In this document: piece after piece, positions 13,301 to 25,803 of the stretch
Layout of the letters: every line of letters starts with the position of its first letter
Numbering within the stretch: position 1 is the first letter of the stretch
From: Parietaria judaica
Lineage: Eukaryota > Streptophyta > Magnoliopsida > Rosales > Urticaceae
Length of the DNA: 64,000 nucleotides
Direction of reading: 5' to 3'
Assembly: GCA_954871525.1 (NCBI GenBank)
Contig: OX940861.1
Span: 10,710,842 to 10,774,841 of the forward strand
The notes under the pieces: model-generated
Database searches by the model: none
What the model was told of the DNA's origin: nothing
The model's input: only the letters and a program-made list of their open reading frames with translations
Position numbers and translations under genes: made by a program

Positions 13301-13327
13301 AGTTGAAGAAGGGAGAATCTTGGAGAT

Positions 13328-13648
13328 TCAGCGATGAAGAGAAGAGTCCCCATTGGCCATGGCCATGGCCACCACCTCATGCATGTGTCGTACGCTCCAA
13401 AAGATTCTCGCGATCACATGCTCTGTCTCCTTCTCTCTGTCTCTGAATCTCCCATTTTCCCGCTTCCTCGCTTTCCACGCTCCATTCATATACACTAACA
13501 CTCTCCTAATAATATTATTATTATTATTAATATGTAAAAAGTCGGTTTTGTCCATGGGACTGTACTGCTGGCACTCTCCGAATACGCCGAAGTGGGCGCT
13601 CTGCTCGAGGGCCTTTTGCTGACTGTGAGGTGATTCAACTGGAATCAT
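13328..13648 (-). other. unrecognised overlapping open frames in a GC-richer patch
   Basis: A 106-codon frame on the minus strand (start 13648) and an 89-codon frame on the plus strand (13353-13622) overlap almost fully in a patch less AT-rich than its surroundings. Neither matches a family I recognise. The plus-strand product has a hydrophobic run and several Cys. The minus-strand product contains a TTATTATT-derived poly-Asn tract. It could be a small gene, a non-coding transcript or a shadow; I cannot choose. Confidence 0.2.
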
Positions 13649-13876
13649 TCCTTTTTCTGCATAAAATATTTTATGTATCCTTCCTACTCTCAGCAGTATC
13701 TCATTTCTTACATTATTATTTCATGCAAGATTTTTTCGTTTTTAATTCCTGAAATCTATGATCTAAGATTTTTTTTAATTTGCAAGATTCGGCACTTCCC
13801 GTACTAGACAATTAGTAGTTACTAGTGGTACTACTAGTCTACTATCATTGTTTATGCTATATACATATATTTATAT

Positions 13877-14559
13877 GGGTAAAATAGCGGCGAAAGTCCC
13901 TGACTCTGCATTTTTGTTACAGTTAAGTCCCTATACCTAAAATTTTGTGGTAAAAGTCCCTACCATTAGAATCTTGTTCCACATTAGTCCTTCTGCCGTT
14001 ATAGTATCGTTAAGTGCCACATTGGCTGCATGCTTGTCATCCATGTCACCAAAAAATTAAGGCAAAAGTACAAAAAGTAAAAAATTCAAAAAAAAATCTA
14101 TACCATTAAAATATACATATCATATTAAAATTAAGCCACATTTTAAATGGATCCACCATTTTGAAATTTTTTGTCGTTTTCTTATTTCTTTGCGATTAAT
14201 TTTGTCGTTTACATATATTTTTATTTTCTTTCTTGAAATTCCATAATTAACGTTGGAATTGGAACTATAGCTTACAATGGTGGCTCCATAAAAAAATGTG
14301 GCTTAATTTCACCGCGCTACGTGAATTTAACGGTTTAGAATTTTTTAGTATTTTTTACTTTTGGTACTCTTGCCTTAATTTTTTTTGGTGACATGGATGA
14401 CATATATATAGCCTGTGTGGCACTTAACAATATTATAACCGCAAGAGGACTGATGTGCAACAAGATTCTAATGGTAGGGACTTTTGCCAACAAAATTTGA
14501 CTATAGGGACTTAGCTGCAACAAATATACAGAGTTAAGGACTTTCGCCGCTATTTTCCC
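13877..14559. mobile_element. inverted-repeat MITE (GGGTAAAATAGCGGCG termini)
   Basis: Left end GGGTAAAATAGCGGCGAAAG; the right end is the near-perfect inverse CTTTCGCCGCTATTTTCCC. The arms remain complementary for about 180 bases, through motifs such as AAGTCCCTA and CCTACCATTAGAATCTTGTT. Flanks are AT repeats, so the target duplication cannot be read. There is no coding capacity. The layout resembles family A but the sequence is different. Confidence 0.8.
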
Positions 14560-14917
14560 ATATATATATATATATATGTATATATTAATGAGTAGATTAA
14601 TTGTTAGTTGAAATCAGGTGTTTAAACTTTAAAGATACATGGGCATAAATGAACCCTGGTTATCTATAAAATAGTTTTTTATGCGGTAGCTCATTATATA
14701 TTTATCAGGGATTAAATACTCATTTTTTTTATTTATTTACGTGACTACGTTAATATTTAAATTGAATAATTGAGACACATTTTATCATAAAATTAAGTAA
14801 TTAATTTTGAATCGTGAATAACAAATAATAAAATTGTATCGCGGGAACACATAACTTTATAGCGAATTTGGTTAAATATTCTATACGACTAAAAGTACTT
14901 TAATATATAAATGATGC

Positions 14918-15713
14918 TGAAAAACTGTCTTTATTTGACAGTTTAGTGCAGTTATATGTTTGGCAGTATTGTTGATCATACGAATGGTCATATGTGCGAT
15001 CTCCTTATCCGTAAAGCGGAATTGGTCCGTTTTGGTTGAGATATTTAAGGAATTCGTTTTCTCCTATCTGCTGGTCAAATATCAGAGTTGAATGAGCAAT
15101 TAAATTCGAATTATTGAGAAAATACTTAGTCTAGGAAAGACTAAGTAAAAAGCCTAAAAATGTGGAAGAAGTTGTTATTTTGTTGAGGACTTTTTGGGTT
15201 CTATTTAAACTGATCTAGGGCTCCCAAATCGTGCATCCTTTCAGCCATAAAGTGAAGAGAAAATCGTTCAGAGCTACAGAGAGCATTCTAGGCATTTTCT
15301 CACAATTTCTGTGGATCGTTCGTTGGCGTTTTCTTCCCGAGAAGAAGTCTAAAGAGGTCTGAAGCACTTCAGTATCGTCAACGGAGTTGTGCATGCTTGC
15401 ACAGATTGACACTCGCCGGAAGTCGCCTTACCCGCTTGCCGTGCCGCCGTGTCGTCGTCTTAATCAGCAGGTTACAAGTCTGGTTACATCGTTGGTCGCA
15501 CTGGTTAGAGTGTATTTTCCAGTTTGTTGTTCGGTGAACAAATCGATTGTGTAACGTCCATCTTGTAATTATTCATGTTGATTAATCTGGGTGAGGGCCC
15601 CGCAGAGTAGATAGATATCGAACTGCGTTAACAAAACATCGCGTGTGTCTCTTTATTTTCACGTATGTTTATTTGTCGTTATTTTCCGCATAACCGAAGA
15701 ACGTGACGTTTCA
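14918..15713 (+). mobile_element. solo LTR of a copia-type retrotransposon
   Basis: A 796-bp segment beginning TGAAAAACTGTC and ending GACGTTTCA (TGAAA...TTTCA ends). It is flanked by perfect 5-bp duplications GATGC (14913-14917 and 15714-15718). It carries the GGGTGAGGGCCCCGCAGAG motif. No internal region is attached, so it is a product of LTR-LTR recombination. A homologous LTR lies inverted at 43771-44566. Confidence 0.9.
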
Positions 15714-15718
15714 GATGC

Positions 15719-16263
15719 CAAATGCCAATTCTAGCAATAACCATTGATTATAGTATGTGCTCTTTTTTAATGATAATTGTTGGAATTATTTGCATGAAAA
15801 ACAGCATTGTTATGACTTATGTATGTAGCCATCGATCCTCCATTCAAAAGTTTACACAAGAGTTATCAAATTATTTAAATCTTTCTAATCAAAGTTTTGG
15901 CACTTGTTTTTCTACTTATGATTTTTGGAGAGAAAAAAAAAATGAATAAGAATAAATTCAAAAGAAAGAATAATATTTTAATTAGGTTATGATATCCATA
16001 CATATCTATCATGGAATTCGTGAGGTATTTAAATGAATGGACTAGAAAGACCCCAATGTTTTGTATATCCTTTCTATCCATTCTCAGCCCCAGAGTAATG
16101 GAATACCACTTAAACGATGGGACAAACTTTTATTTCATTATCTCATTTCAGATCCAAAAAAATCCATTCAAATTAATTTGTGCTCAATCTACTAATATGT
16201 GTTCAATACTCTTGGTAGGTCACATCTATGCTTGCTTATTTAGTTTTATGTCTAAAAAAACGT

Positions 16264-16339
<76 letters not shown>

Positions 16340-18072
16340 TATATTCACAGACAATACTAGATATATTACATGAAACAAGTATGTGCCTGCATGTCTTGTT
16401 TGTTGAAATCATGAAGTTTGAAATCATGGGAGCTAGGGATAGGGGGTATGAAATAGACACCAAAATAAATTTATAATCCAAAATGTTAATTTACCGACTT
16501 TATAAACATGTGTATTAATTAACCTCTAGTGCGACTTTCAATTTTACATGTGAAAAAAAATGTGGTTTCTTCTGTTAGTTAGGGTTGTGCGGAATAACCG
16601 AGAATCAAAGTTTAAAACTGTAACAAAAAATTATCCGGTTTAAAAAAACCGTAACCGAATTTTCTGAAATCCTGTTAAGGTTAACCGTGTTCGGTTTGAA
16701 ACTGGTACAGGCACCGGTTATTGATTTTTCAAAATTGGTTATTTTTTTAACTGGTTTTATTATTAAATATTTTTAAAAATATATTTTAGAATTAAGTTAG
16801 AGAGTCACGGTTAGTTCTATGGACCGGTTGTTTTATTTGCGATTTATTTTGGACCGATATGTGTTATTTTGACCAAATATGTTTTATTTTTGCCATAAAA
16901 AAGTGTTGAAATATTATATATTTTTTTAATATTGAATAACCGATCCAGTTAACCGGTTTCAAATAAGTTAAGGTTATCAAAATTAATATGACAACCAAAA
17001 AATCGATATTGACAATTAAGGGCGTGACAATTGACACAAACTAAAATCCAGAGACGGAATTGTTAACGGAGGTTGACTATGAGTACGTTTCAATACTTTC
17101 GAAACATATGTCGCAAAAAGAATGAGAATATAAATCGGATGTTGTAAAAGAATTAGTACTTGTACCAATAATAACCCAAAATTATATTATGAGTAGGTTA
17201 TAATGTTATATGGCTTAATCCTTGGTTGGAATAAGCTCTATTCTATTTGGTAACTTTTAATTAGTTCTAGTTAAGTAGTTGGCCCTACTATCTGCTCCAC
17301 AGCAAGCAAGTAGGCACGAACACCACATGGGAGGCACTCTAAGTAAAATCCTAAAATGATTCGGAAAATGATATATAAAATAAGAGTGGCCTTTCGTTCC
17401 CAGAAAGGCTACTCTCGCAACTAGGCATTTATTTCCCCTTTCGATGCTCTTGTCTGTTTTTCCAAGTAATGTGGTTATCATAGAAGCCTGAGCAAGTGCA
17501 GGACTTGGAAATTGTACAGCTCAGAATCATAGATTTGGGAGAGTTTGGAGGGGCAGTTATGTCAGGACAATATTAAAACATACCAAATCAAACCCCCAGA
17601 CCCAGAAAATGACCCATCTTCTCTCCTTCCAATATTGGACCACAATCTTCTTATAATTATTATACAGCCGAAGAGTGGTCACCACTTTGCCATTGGATTT
17701 TTCTCATACTTCCTTACATCGTGTGCCCAATGGGAACTTTTTATTTCATTTTGTTTGATTTAATGTTTCCTATTATTCTGCCTTTGTCGAATTATCAACT
17801 ATGTTTATGCCCAATTACAAGTGAAATATGTAAGAGGCATGTAATCTCATTCTCCGGTCAAATGTCGCAGAGGGCGGAGGCCACGAACATACGGCTCAAA
17901 TTCCTATCAAAATATTTTTCGAAAGTTTACATTAAGAGAGACGAACCCTCTCGCTCCAGGCTTTTTATTTCGAATCATGGCTATATCCTTGGCTATGAAT
18001 TTTACGGAATACGTCGGTTCTAGCTAGTGTTGTAAGACCATTTTGGTCAAGTTTGAAATCGGACACTAACGA
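15719..18072. other. AT-rich intergenic region with (AT)n microsatellite
   Basis: No gene recognised. It contains an uninterrupted (TA)n tract near 16266-16331 and a CCGGTT/AACCGG-rich patch at about 16570-16980 that looks like a decayed hAT MITE without readable duplications. Short ORFs near 17257-18020 match nothing I know. Confidence 0.55.
16266..16331. repeat. (AT)n microsatellite
   Basis: About 33 uninterrupted AT units, followed by a short ACACAC run. Confidence 0.95.
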
Positions 18073-18839
18073 TGTTGGGAAGGATGTCCCGACAAGTATA
18101 TCAACACACAGTAAAATCGCCCAGATTACCAAACACGCGCATAAAGTAAAAGACAAGTGAACACGCGATATTTGGTAACGCAGTTCGCGAACCCCTCGTG
18201 GGAACATACTCTGCGGGGCACTGACCCAGATACTTTATTCCACTGAAAAACATTCAAAAATGTTACACGGTTATACATGATACTTATATGAGTTTCACAA
18301 TGGAATGGACAACGCCCCCTCAAGACCAGGCGCAACTGGTGATCCAACTCCAGGGAAAAAGTGTGCACTCCTCTTCGGAAACAGCCTTGGATGCTTCAAG
18401 TGTCCACAGCCAGTCGTCACTCCACAAATGAGATCGCAAGACCCTCTAGCTTCCTTTGAGCATATTTTTACATTTTCACGTGCTAGTTGATAACCACAAC
18501 CATAAAATGTTAAATAGCCGGTCAAAATGGCTTCCAAATAAGGCAATAAAGGCTCCACGATCTTGGGTGATTGAAGGAAAGATCGGCAATCTTCAATCAC
18601 AGCTATTCAAGGGGCTGATGCTGCAAACCACTCATTGATTATGCAGATACATGATGAAGATCGTGGTGATGACTCAAAAGATCTTGGACATTAACTCTGA
18701 TGAAGATCCTGGTCATTAAATCCGATGTTGCTTTGACACTTGTTCCGACAACTTCTTTGACACCCTTATCCAGTCTGAATCTGGCAATCAAATCTCCAGC
18801 AATCAATGACCTCCATGAATGCGCTAATATCTCCCAACA
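18073..18839 (-). mobile_element. LTR (copia/SIRE-like), solo or truncated
   Basis: Bounded by inverted termini TGTTGGGA (18073) and TCCCAACA (ending 18839). The segment ACTCTGCGGGGCACTGACCCAGAT near 18209-18232 is the minus-orientation form of the motif shared with the LTRs at 14918 and 43771. Immediate flanks do not form an exact 5-bp repeat, although ACTAA occurs 3 bases outside the left end and directly at the right end. No internal retrotransposon sequence is recognised on either side. Confidence 0.65.
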
Positions 18840-20430
18840 ACTAAGATATCACGACCAGCTATGTATCTTGACATTATTTTGATTGCCTTGATCTTCTTGA
18901 TGATTGAACAACATCTTTTGCACACGCCATATATGAAAAGTCTTCCACACCACCACATGTGTTACACATAATGACAAAGTTTACAAATAAACTATTATGT
19001 GGTATTAGAGAACCCACAATGAATTCACATATTTATGTTTTTTTTTCCTTCTCTGAGTTCAATACTATATAATTTACTTGTTAGATGATATATATGTTTA
19101 TATTTTGGCACAAACCAGCACGATTTTGGCCCCAATGGTAACAAAATGAGTACCGGACCAAGGTAAAAAGGTCTGGCCGTCTGGCCATGTCCCAGTTCTT
19201 GGTCTCGGGTTTGATTAAACTATATTTCAATGAATTTGTTCTAGTGTTAGCTTTTATAAAATTTCATTTATAATATCACCCTTAATTTATGTATTATTTA
19301 AACTTTTGAGTCTTTTAATTATGTTTACTACTTAATTTGATTTTTTTTATTATGAACAGTTTTTTTGTATAGTAGAATTTTTAAATCCAATATAAGTATT
19401 GACAAACGTATTTAAAATCAGGCTGGTTATTTCTGACCCAATTCATGATTTACTTAATTTTTTTATTTTTTTTCAAAATACAGACATGACTCAATTTTGA
19501 AAAGCCCGAAAAATCATAAATAGGCCATAAATGTACCTAGTATTCGATCCCAATTCCACCCTTAAAAAAGTTATTGTTCCTACGAAATTAGCCCTCTTTG
19601 TAATTTCTTGTTCCAAAATTTGTATATTTGGAAGTTCATTTTTGTTTGAAAATGGGCTTATTAATCTGTCAAACCCATGGGTTACTTCTGCGTCAAAGTC
19701 CAAATAAATAGTCTTATTTTGGAGCCTTTGAAACGTTAAATTGACTTTACATAGGGCTTTAGTGGATCGATCCAGTTTATAAGTCTTTCTTGTTGCAAGG
19801 ATGTTACCAAGGCCTTTGTTATTTTGATAAAACGCCATTACATCTTGAAAAGCTTTAGTTTAGGGGTTAAAGCGGGCAAATTATATGGATTTTTTTCCCA
19901 AACTCAGAACCCGGACCTTGATTCCGAGTTTTAAAAAATCAAAACTCGTATTCAGATTTTTAAATGTTAAAACTCGGATTTCCGTATGCGAGTTTAAACC
20001 TTGATTAAAACTCAAATTCGGATTAATTAATAAATAATACTAATAAAATAAAAACCTTATTTTTATAATAAAAAGATATTTTTTATGCCAAATCTTTTAC
20101 TAAAATGTATGTATTAAGTTAGATAAATACAAAAAAATGGCATGAGAACATTAAACTCTATAAATAACAGAAAAGTTCATTAGAAAATAGAGAAAAATAT
20201 TAAAAACCAAAAATATATTGTTTAAGGGTTTGAACCTATCATTCGGGTTCTGGATTTTTTAACCACTCCCGGAACCCGTAACCGGTTTTAATCCGGATGC
20301 AATTTTTAATAAACTGGTTCCGGTTTAACCGGTTTAATACTGTATTGCAGGATTTTTTTTTTTATTAAAAAAGCGGTTCTAGTCCGGATGAAATTTAAAA
20401 CCCACATTTAAAAAAAAAATTATACCCATA
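18840..20430. other. AT-rich intergenic region
   Basis: No gene recognised. A 115-codon minus-strand open frame (19491-19838) has no recognisable domain. From about 19900 to 20400 the sequence is rich in AACTCGGATT and CCGGTT-like motifs, probably old MITE material. Confidence 0.5.
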
Positions 20431-20438
20431 CTTAAAAT

Positions 20439-21005
20439 TAGGGGTGGCAATTCAGGTTGTGTGCCGTGTTCGTGCCGGGTCTTAATCGTTTTTTACTTAT
20501 TTTATCTAGACCTAGACCCGCCCCATTTATTAATCGTGTTAGAAGACGAGACCCAGACCCACCCCATTTAAATAACGTGTTTATCGTGTCTACCCGTTTA
20601 ACCCAATTAAAAGATTCATTTATTTATAAATAATAAATTAATTCAATTTATACTCATTTAACTTAATTTATTTAACTATACTATCGAAGATTTTAAAATT
20701 TTACTAGCAAATTTTTATGTTCATCAATTGTAAGACGTAATTAATAAAATAAAAACATAAATTTCATATATAATAAGTATTAAAACACTTAAATAACATA
20801 TATAAAATATAGAAAATGTAACTTTTTGCTCTTTAATCGTGTCTAATTGGGTCCCATCGTGTTATCGTGTTCTTGCCGTGTTTACCCGTTATTTAATCGT
20901 GCTCGACACAGTTGGACCCAGATCCATTTATGGTAGACCCAGACTCGTTTAAATCGTGTCGTAACCGTTTCGTGTTTCGTGTCCGGCCCCAAATTGCCAC
21001 CCCTG
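20439..21005. mobile_element. hAT MITE (AGGGGTGGCAATT termini)
   Basis: Left end TAGGGGTGGCAATT, right end AATTGCCACCCCTG. Flanks are CTTAAAAT (20431-20438) and CTTAAGTT (21006-21013), an 8-bp duplication with two mismatches. The interior is dominated by CGTGTCGT/CCGTGTT-like subterminal repeats (for example ATCGTGTC, TTTAATCGTG). There is no transposase. Confidence 0.8.
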
Positions 21006-21013
21006 CTTAAGTT

Positions 21014-23047
21014 GATGAACTTCGAGCGCAATAGAAAAAGCGAATTAAGATTTAAAAAAGCATTCGATGATAAAAAAAAAACATATAAAAATAATTGTGC
21101 TTTTCTTCTGCACTCATTCGTTACCCCTTTTAAGGTACTTTCGTTTTCTCACGTGATATTTATTATGATTAAGCCCTAATCAACAAACTGAAAAATGAAA
21201 TCCAATACGAAGCGAAAAACAAGGACAGGGAATCGCAGCGGAATTTGTTACACCCACTTGCCGTTTGGAAACTAATCAATCGGAGTTCTAGTATTACAAA
21301 CTTTGTTTTTACGCTTTCTTTTGTGTTACAAACGCTACAAATATAAGCAACAAGCATATGCTTGAAATACTTAAAATACCCTTGTCAACTTTGCATGCAA
21401 TTAGATATTCATAACAATTTGGGTGATTTAAGCTTCAAAACTAATCAAACACTTACAGAAGTATCACGAATATCATTTTTATAGTATTAACTAGAAACTT
21501 TGCATGAAAACAGTGAAGTTATTTATTCGAAGTATGAAAGGCGACATCCATTGGCACAAACTCTGCCTCTTTCATCTGATGGGTGGTTAGGAGTTATAAG
21601 TAGCTTCATTTATCATCCACTATATTTATACAACCAAGAGAATGAAACAAACAGCGAATAAGTTAATAAAGACAGAAGAAACTATATATTATTTATCACA
21701 AATTTGCAGCCAATTCAATAATCCAATGTGGATTCGGTGTCTGTGATAGGGTTGGGACAACCATTTCGAGCTGTAAAAATTAAAACAGACAGATCATATA
21801 TAGTGAAACTGAGAACTAACCAGTAGTGTACCTCCTCCAATTCTTAGTTTTTTTTTTTAATTAATTGGAATGCAGAGAAATGGCCTGTAAAAGCCTAAAA
21901 ACACTAGCAAATGTCACTTTCGCTTTGTCCTACTCCTACTCGTATCGACTCGATAATTACAACATTGCATATATCACTTTGGAATCGGATTAGCTATAAC
22001 GTATCATCGCGATAGGCTACAATAAATAAATATTATATATATGATTTTGTGATCTAATTTGTTTTCTAGGTCGCCCGAGTCGTTCCCGTTCGATATTTTA
22101 TTGTATAATTTAGCGGCAATTGGATTAAGATTTTTATGTAATTAACGTTTTATTGTAATTGGACGCAACGTTAGCCATTTATTTTTGTCTCGACCTTTTA
22201 AATTACTGATTCCATGTAATTGGTGTTTCCGGATTTTTATATGTCTATTATTCTCTTATGTCCCTAAGTTGCTTTTCAAAATGAATTCCCATGTAAAAAT
22301 TTATCGATTTTATTTACTTCCGGTTCTAGTTTCCAATATATATATACACGACGACCCTACTAGAGTAAGTAGACAGATAATGCATGGACTGATGTTGCAG
22401 TTGCTGCTCTGGAAAGAGAGAGGCCATATATAAAAGCCCTAGCAATATCTCAGGACCACAATATATATACTGCTCCATAACTGATCGCAGAAAGTAGCTA
22501 ATTAAACAGTGCTTGTATTGAAGTAGAAATATATGGTAAAGCTAGCTTAGTGATTAAAATGTATACCTAGTACATTACGCTCCTATATATTTATGTCTAA
22601 GTCTCATAGTAATGAATGGCATGTCCCTCCTTACTTCTTCAATGGTCCCCTGGAATGGAAATGCTTCCAATGTTTGTTGTATCATCTTAGTCTTTGAGTG
22701 CTTATCATAAAGAGAATGTCTCTATATTTTAGTTTGCTTTTACTAGTTAACTATTCGTCAGCGAATATTGAAACAAAGTCGTTTTGGTGGGAATAGATAA
22801 AGTGTGTGATTTTATGAGCTTTGACTTTAATAAAATTAAAGTTATCTTATCGGCCCTTTTTTCAACGAGGAGTTGCTGCGACTTATTAATGGACAAAGTT
22901 GGGTTTGTTAAGGAATTTCATCATGGAGTTGTTATACAATGTCTAGGGCACAGGCAAAATGTTATTACTAATTAATTGGTAGGAATTACCCCTAGTATTA
23001 CTAAGAGATTACAAGGGGGAAACACTCTTGCTTAGTAATTTAATATA
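21014..23047. other. AT-rich intergenic region
   Basis: No gene, RNA gene or bounded transposon recognised. A tRNA A-box-like TAGCTTAGTGATTAAAATG occurs near 22545, but no B box follows. Confidence 0.55.
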
Positions 23048-23239
23048 GGGTTAATGACGGTGAAAATACCCAAAGTTTAGTCAAAGAACTCCTCGTGTAC
23101 TCAAAGTTTAAAAGTGGTGACAAAAATACTCAAAGTCGCATTTGGGGAGTTGACCACTCCATTCTCGTAACGTAGTTAACTTACCCGTTAACTCTGGCCA
23201 CATGGGCAAATCTATTTTGTTAAGTGTAATCATTATGGG
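23048..23239. mobile_element. foldback element family A copy 3, fragment
   Basis: Starts GGGTTAATGACGGTG and follows the copy at 9387 through AAGTGTAATCATTA, then stops abruptly at the hAT end beginning at 23240. The missing right half is not found downstream in the window. Confidence 0.8.
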
Positions 23240-23290
23240 CAGGGGCGGAGCCAGAGCTTCGAATAAGAGGGGGCGAAAAAATATTAGACT
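23240..23290 (+). mobile_element. left terminus of a hAT element inserted in family A copy 3
   Basis: CAGGGGCGGAGCCAG followed by a purine-rich GAGGGGGCG stretch is the terminal signature shared with the complete hAT elements at 54459 and 51592. The element's other end and the 8-bp duplication (expected ATTATGGG) are not seen, so the right boundary is unknown; AT-rich sequence continues to about 23850. Confidence 0.6.
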
Positions 23291-23848
23291 TTAATCTTTA
23301 ATATAAAATAAAACATTGAAACTGCTACCTTATATTGTATTATAATTGTCTTTTACATGCTCTCGATTTATGAACATAATTTGATTAAAACTGACATCTA
23401 CAAGTTTTATGTTTTTAAAAAAATTAATTAATTTTTTTTACTACAATTTTCAAAACTTTATACGTCTTTTCAATTATTGATTGGTGATTCAATTTCTCTA
23501 ATATTGTAAGTTACAATAAATCATATTATTATATCAAGTATACATTTGGAGTGTTCTAGTGAAAGTGTTAATCAAAATGAAATACTCATCTATTAAAATG
23601 TTTATCTACTAGTTAGCTTTCTAATTGTTAGTTTTCATAATTAAGTGATTAAAGATAATGTACCTATAACTCTAGAAACAAAGAAAAAGAAAAGGTAAAA
23701 ACTGTAATTATAATGAATCAATAGCTAAAAAAATTATATGATTAGAAATTGAAATTATAATGAATCATTAGATAATAAAATAGAAAAAATAGAGGCTTAA
23801 AAACTGTAATTACAATAGATCACTATATAAAGTAGATAGAAAAAAAAA

Positions 23849-23932
23849 AATTGATGTTGGGAATCGAACCCGTGACAATCACTAAAAGGTGAAACAAAGT
23901 GAGGTTGCCATACTCCACTACACTACTAAGCA
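23849..23932 (-). repeat. tRNA-derived fragment
   Basis: On the minus strand it reads TAGTGTAGTGG (A-box-like) and, about 45 bases on, CGGGTTCGATTCCC (B box). The arms do not fold into a full cloverleaf, so it is probably a SINE head or tRNA pseudogene, not a working tRNA gene. Confidence 0.45.
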
Positions 23933-23933
23933 T

Positions 23934-25540
23934 TAGAGCTGTCCATTCGGGACGGGCCCACTGCGGGCCAGCCACCCGCAGGCCCGCGAAGCCCGAGGCA
24001 ACTCGGGCCTGCCGGCCCCGAGGCCCGCCTGGGTCAGCCCGCCCGCAGCCCGAGGTGGTTGCGGGACCACGGGCTTATGCCTTTTTCTTTTTTCTTAAAA
24101 AAAAAAACGTGGACCATTGGATGCAATGATCCAATGGCTGTGAGAGTTCCAAAATATAATCGTTGGAAAAGTACCTGAACATTTATGTAATTGACACCAA
24201 CTAATAGAATTGGTTGGTATAAGTACCAAATTAATACATTTTGGTACCCTAACTGCAACATAATGGCTATTTAATATCTGTAAAAAATAAAAATTATTTT
24301 CATAGTATATTAAATGAAAAAAATGGCTATATTTTCAAAAAGCATTAAAAAAAATATAAAATAATTACTTTCTCAACTTTCTCTATAAATAACACCCTAA
24401 TTCAAAAAAACAATTCACACCAATCTCACTCTACTCTCTTATTTTCTCTCAAGCTTAAGCTCTCAATTTCAAGCTCTAAAATTTGTAAGTTTGTATACAT
24501 TATTTATTAGTTAGTAATTTAGTATACATATATATTATATTACTACAACTAATTCACATATTATTGAATTTGTTTATATATTTGTTAGTTAGATTTGAAT
24601 ATTATGGATCCATTTCCTCAACCGTCTAATCCCGATGAATTGAGCAATGTTAGTGGTGATTCGGTCTATGGTCCGGGCGGCACACTCATTATTTTGTCCT
24701 CCGATGATGATGAAGGCGATCAAAATACCTCCGAGGAAACTATAGAGTCTCAAATCCCATCAAGAGGCCACGTTCGTCGCCGACCTCCGAGTCCCGCTCC
24801 ACCTCAGCACGAATCCTCTACGTCGACATGCCAAGCGTTGTCGTAGAAATCACGGTGTTTAAGTATGTAATGTGACATTGTTTTTAATCTACGATGTTTA
24901 ATGTACCGTGTTTAATTTTATTTTTAAAAGTGTGTATTGTGAGTTGTGACATTATTGTAGTTTTAAAATTTTAATGTTTAATAGTATGTATTGTAAAATT
25001 ATTGTAACAATGTGATTTCAATTTTATAGATAATAATGGTGTTTTCATTCTCTATAATATAATTGTGTTTTCATTCTTTATTAAAAAAAAAAAAAAAACT
25101 AGATAATGCCCCCAAAATCTATATTTATCTTAATATATTATTTATCTTTATAATATTTATATAATTAGTTACAGGTTATAATACATTTCAACTATATAGC
25201 CATTATATACACAACTTGTTTGCATTTATATATTATACATTTATTTATACGTACAGGTTATAAGTTTATATGTAATTAGTATAAATTATATAATAGTTAA
25301 TAAAAATATGTAAACAGTTTATTAGTATATGTTATATATATGATTTAATGTTTGAACATCAATATAATGATTCAATTAAATAAAACTATACAATTGCAAA
25401 AACCAAAACATAATCACCACCAAAACTAAATTGCTCTCTGGTCTACCTACCACAAACATTTGGCATTAATGAGGTCCTTATTTGTAATTAATAAATTAAA
25501 AAAAAAAAGGGGCGGGCCGGGCAGCCCGAATGACCCACCG
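23934..25540 (+). mobile_element. hAT element, internal deletion derivative
   Basis: Left terminus TAGAGCTGTCCATTCGGG followed by GC-rich subterminal CGGGCCC repeats (23934-24075). The right side has the inverse GGCGGGCCGGGCAGCCCGAATGAC (25509-25534), cut before the expected terminal TCTA. Between them are a promoter-like segment (CTCTATAAATAAC near 24382), a CT-rich leader, a possible 5' intron from about 24484, and the first codons of a transposase. The catalytic core and dimerisation domain are missing. It is a Ds-like non-autonomous derivative. Confidence 0.7.
24595..24846 (+). pseudogene. N-terminal remnant of a hAT transposase
   Basis: An 83-codon frame starting MNIMDPFPQPSNPDEL, with an acidic patch (SSDDDEGDQ) and a Pro/Ser-rich tail. 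The position, just behind a TATA-like box and CT-rich leader inside hAT ends, argues for the disordered N-terminus that precedes the BED zinc finger in plant hAT transposases. It stops before any zinc finger or RNase-H-like core. Assignment rests on context. Confidence 0.45.
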
Positions 25541-25564
25541 TTATTTCTCAAAACAGAAAAAGGT

Positions 25565-25803
25565 TTCAATTTGGCTATTAGGAGCGATTTCTCAAAACAA
25601 ATATATGATGATACGTAAATTTAACTACACCGTTATTTAAAAATATACTTTTCATAAATGTAGAAATTATGACTGCTTATCACGAATGCTTAGCTAAATT
25701 ATGTGTATTAAAAATATGAATACTTAGTAAAATTATGTGTATTAAAATTTTAAAATTGTAGTAGTATGTTTACGAGAAATCACTCCTAATAGCCAAATTG
25801 AAA
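25565..25803. repeat. short foldback made of the gene-capture element's terminal sequence
   Basis: About 28 bases at 25565-25592 (TCAATTTGGCTATTAGGAGC and onward) are near-perfectly inverted at 25775-25803. The right arm is also the start of the larger element at 25785-27970. Confidence 0.6.

Noticed and set aside
16570..17040. hAT MITE with CCGGTT repeats
   Set aside because: Repeat composition fits, but neither inverted ends nor an 8-bp duplication could be located.
19491..19838. 115-codon minus-strand frame
   Set aside because: No known domain; AT-rich, and no promoter or splice evidence.
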